NCBI GenBank assembly: GCA_965248135.1
Contig: CBDFIN010000007.1
Location: forward strand, 124,001-188,000
DNA length: 64,000 nucleotides
Origin: SZUA-100 sp965248135
GTDB lineage: Bacteria > Pseudomonadota > Alphaproteobacteria > Rhizobiales > Rhizobiaceae
Reading direction: 5' to 3'
A program made the translations under genes and the position numbers. The notes under the pieces are model-generated. The model made no database searches. It saw only the letters and a program-made list of their open reading frames with translations, and was not told where the DNA came from. This document shows positions 63,603 through 64,000 of this stretch, piece after piece. Position 1 is the stretch's first letter; each line of letters starts with the position of its first letter.

Positions 63603-64000
63603 TGAGAATCAGCATATTTAGCAGCATTTTTACTGGAAATCGGTTGTTTAACCTGTTTGCGTTTCTTTCATTTGCCGCCGCATTTTCCCTACGCATTGGC
63701 AGGGATATTGCCCTGTTTACTTCTCTGTTTGCGTACGGAATTTGGGAGCAAGAGTTAGGTCTGAAAGGGGGGGCTGCCATATTGGGCATCAGTTTTGTCA
63801 TCAACGCATTTCTGATGACCTGGTTCGCCGGAAAATTCGAAAGTTGGATTGAGACAACAGCACCCGAAACCATATCGACTTTTCTGCTTGTTCTCGTTGC
63901 TGTTGCAGCACTCCTGTTCGGCGTTTCGCTTGATCTTGTTGCCGGATGGGGCCGGTTACCATGGCTTGCGCTTGCTATTTTTGTTCTGTCGGAAATTGCC
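63590..64000 (+). CDS. multi-pass membrane protein, N-terminal part (cut by window end)
   Basis: I translated 137 codons from the ATG at 63590; a second ATG at 63602 is possible. Hydrophobic segments occur at about residues 18-36 (RLFNLFAFLSFAAAFSL), 62-80 (AAILGISFVINAFLMTWF), 95-115 (STFLLVLVAVAALLFGVSL) and 123-137 (WLALAIFVLSEIA). The charged RIGRDIALF loop follows the first helix. It continues the operon of CYTH-HD and KGGxGR genes and could be the membrane effector or receptor of that system. Confidence 0.75.
   Translation, partial: MPDLMRISIFSSIFTGNRLFNLFAFLSFAAAFSLRIGRDIALFTSLFAYGIWEQELGLKGGAAILGISFVINAFLMTWFAGKFESWIETTAPETISTFLLVLVAVAALLFGVSLDLVAGWGRLPWLALAIFVLSEIA

Overview
The window looks like a chromosomal segment of a moderately AT-rich alphaproteobacterium. 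This is inferred from the AapJQMP-type amino-acid transporter, the BetC-type sulfatase, the TrwC/TraA-type (MobF) relaxase and the plasmid-style ParB and J-domain accessory genes. No rRNA or housekeeping gene allows a firmer assignment.

Region 1 (1-10105) is a catabolic locus. Nine tightly packed minus-strand genes form one apparent operon: AapJ, AapQ, AapM and AapP-type ABC uptake, a choline-sulfatase-like enzyme, a DapA-family lyase, a DadA-like FAD dehydrogenase, an unusual SDR protein and an aldehyde dehydrogenase cut by the window edge. A divergent GntR/FCD regulator faces it across a promoter region with repeated TGTCGACA palindromes. DapA-family deaminase, D-amino-acid dehydrogenase and aldehyde dehydrogenase recall the hydroxyproline pathway, here joined to a sulfatase, so a sulfated amino-acid-like substrate is suggested.

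Region 2 (10106-14175) carries a STAND-type ATPase with eleven nearly identical 42-residue TPR units, flanked by IS21-like debris.

Region 3 starts at a tRNA-Phe (14176-14250) whose 3' end abuts a tyrosine integrase, and runs to at least 54 kb. It looks like an integrated plasmid or mobilizable element: ParA with a small ribbon-helix-helix-like partner, a large ParB-like protein, a second tyrosine recombinase, a MobF relaxase with a candidate oriT, a coupling ATPase, and a RepA-like initiator followed by phased iterons. Cargo includes a B12-binding radical SAM protein, a RES/Xre toxin-antitoxin pair coupled to a third gene, a nuclease-STAND defence-like ATPase, a BrnT-like toxin-antitoxin pair and many small unknown genes. 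Insertion sequences are dense. Three genes broken by IS30, ISAs1 and IS630 elements can be rebuilt in frame by removing the element plus one target-site copy. No type IV secretion genes are present and no right attachment site was found.

Region 4 (about 54.8 kb to the window end) holds a plus-strand operon that I consider the best candidate for an undescribed system. It encodes a CYTH domain fused to a dGTPase-like HD hydrolase, two large KGGxGR-type ParA/MinD-like ATPases, a helical-repeat-like protein, a 50-residue ORF and a multi-pass membrane protein cut by the window end. The domain content suggests nucleotide signalling or depletion under ATPase control, possibly in phage defence. That function is inference.
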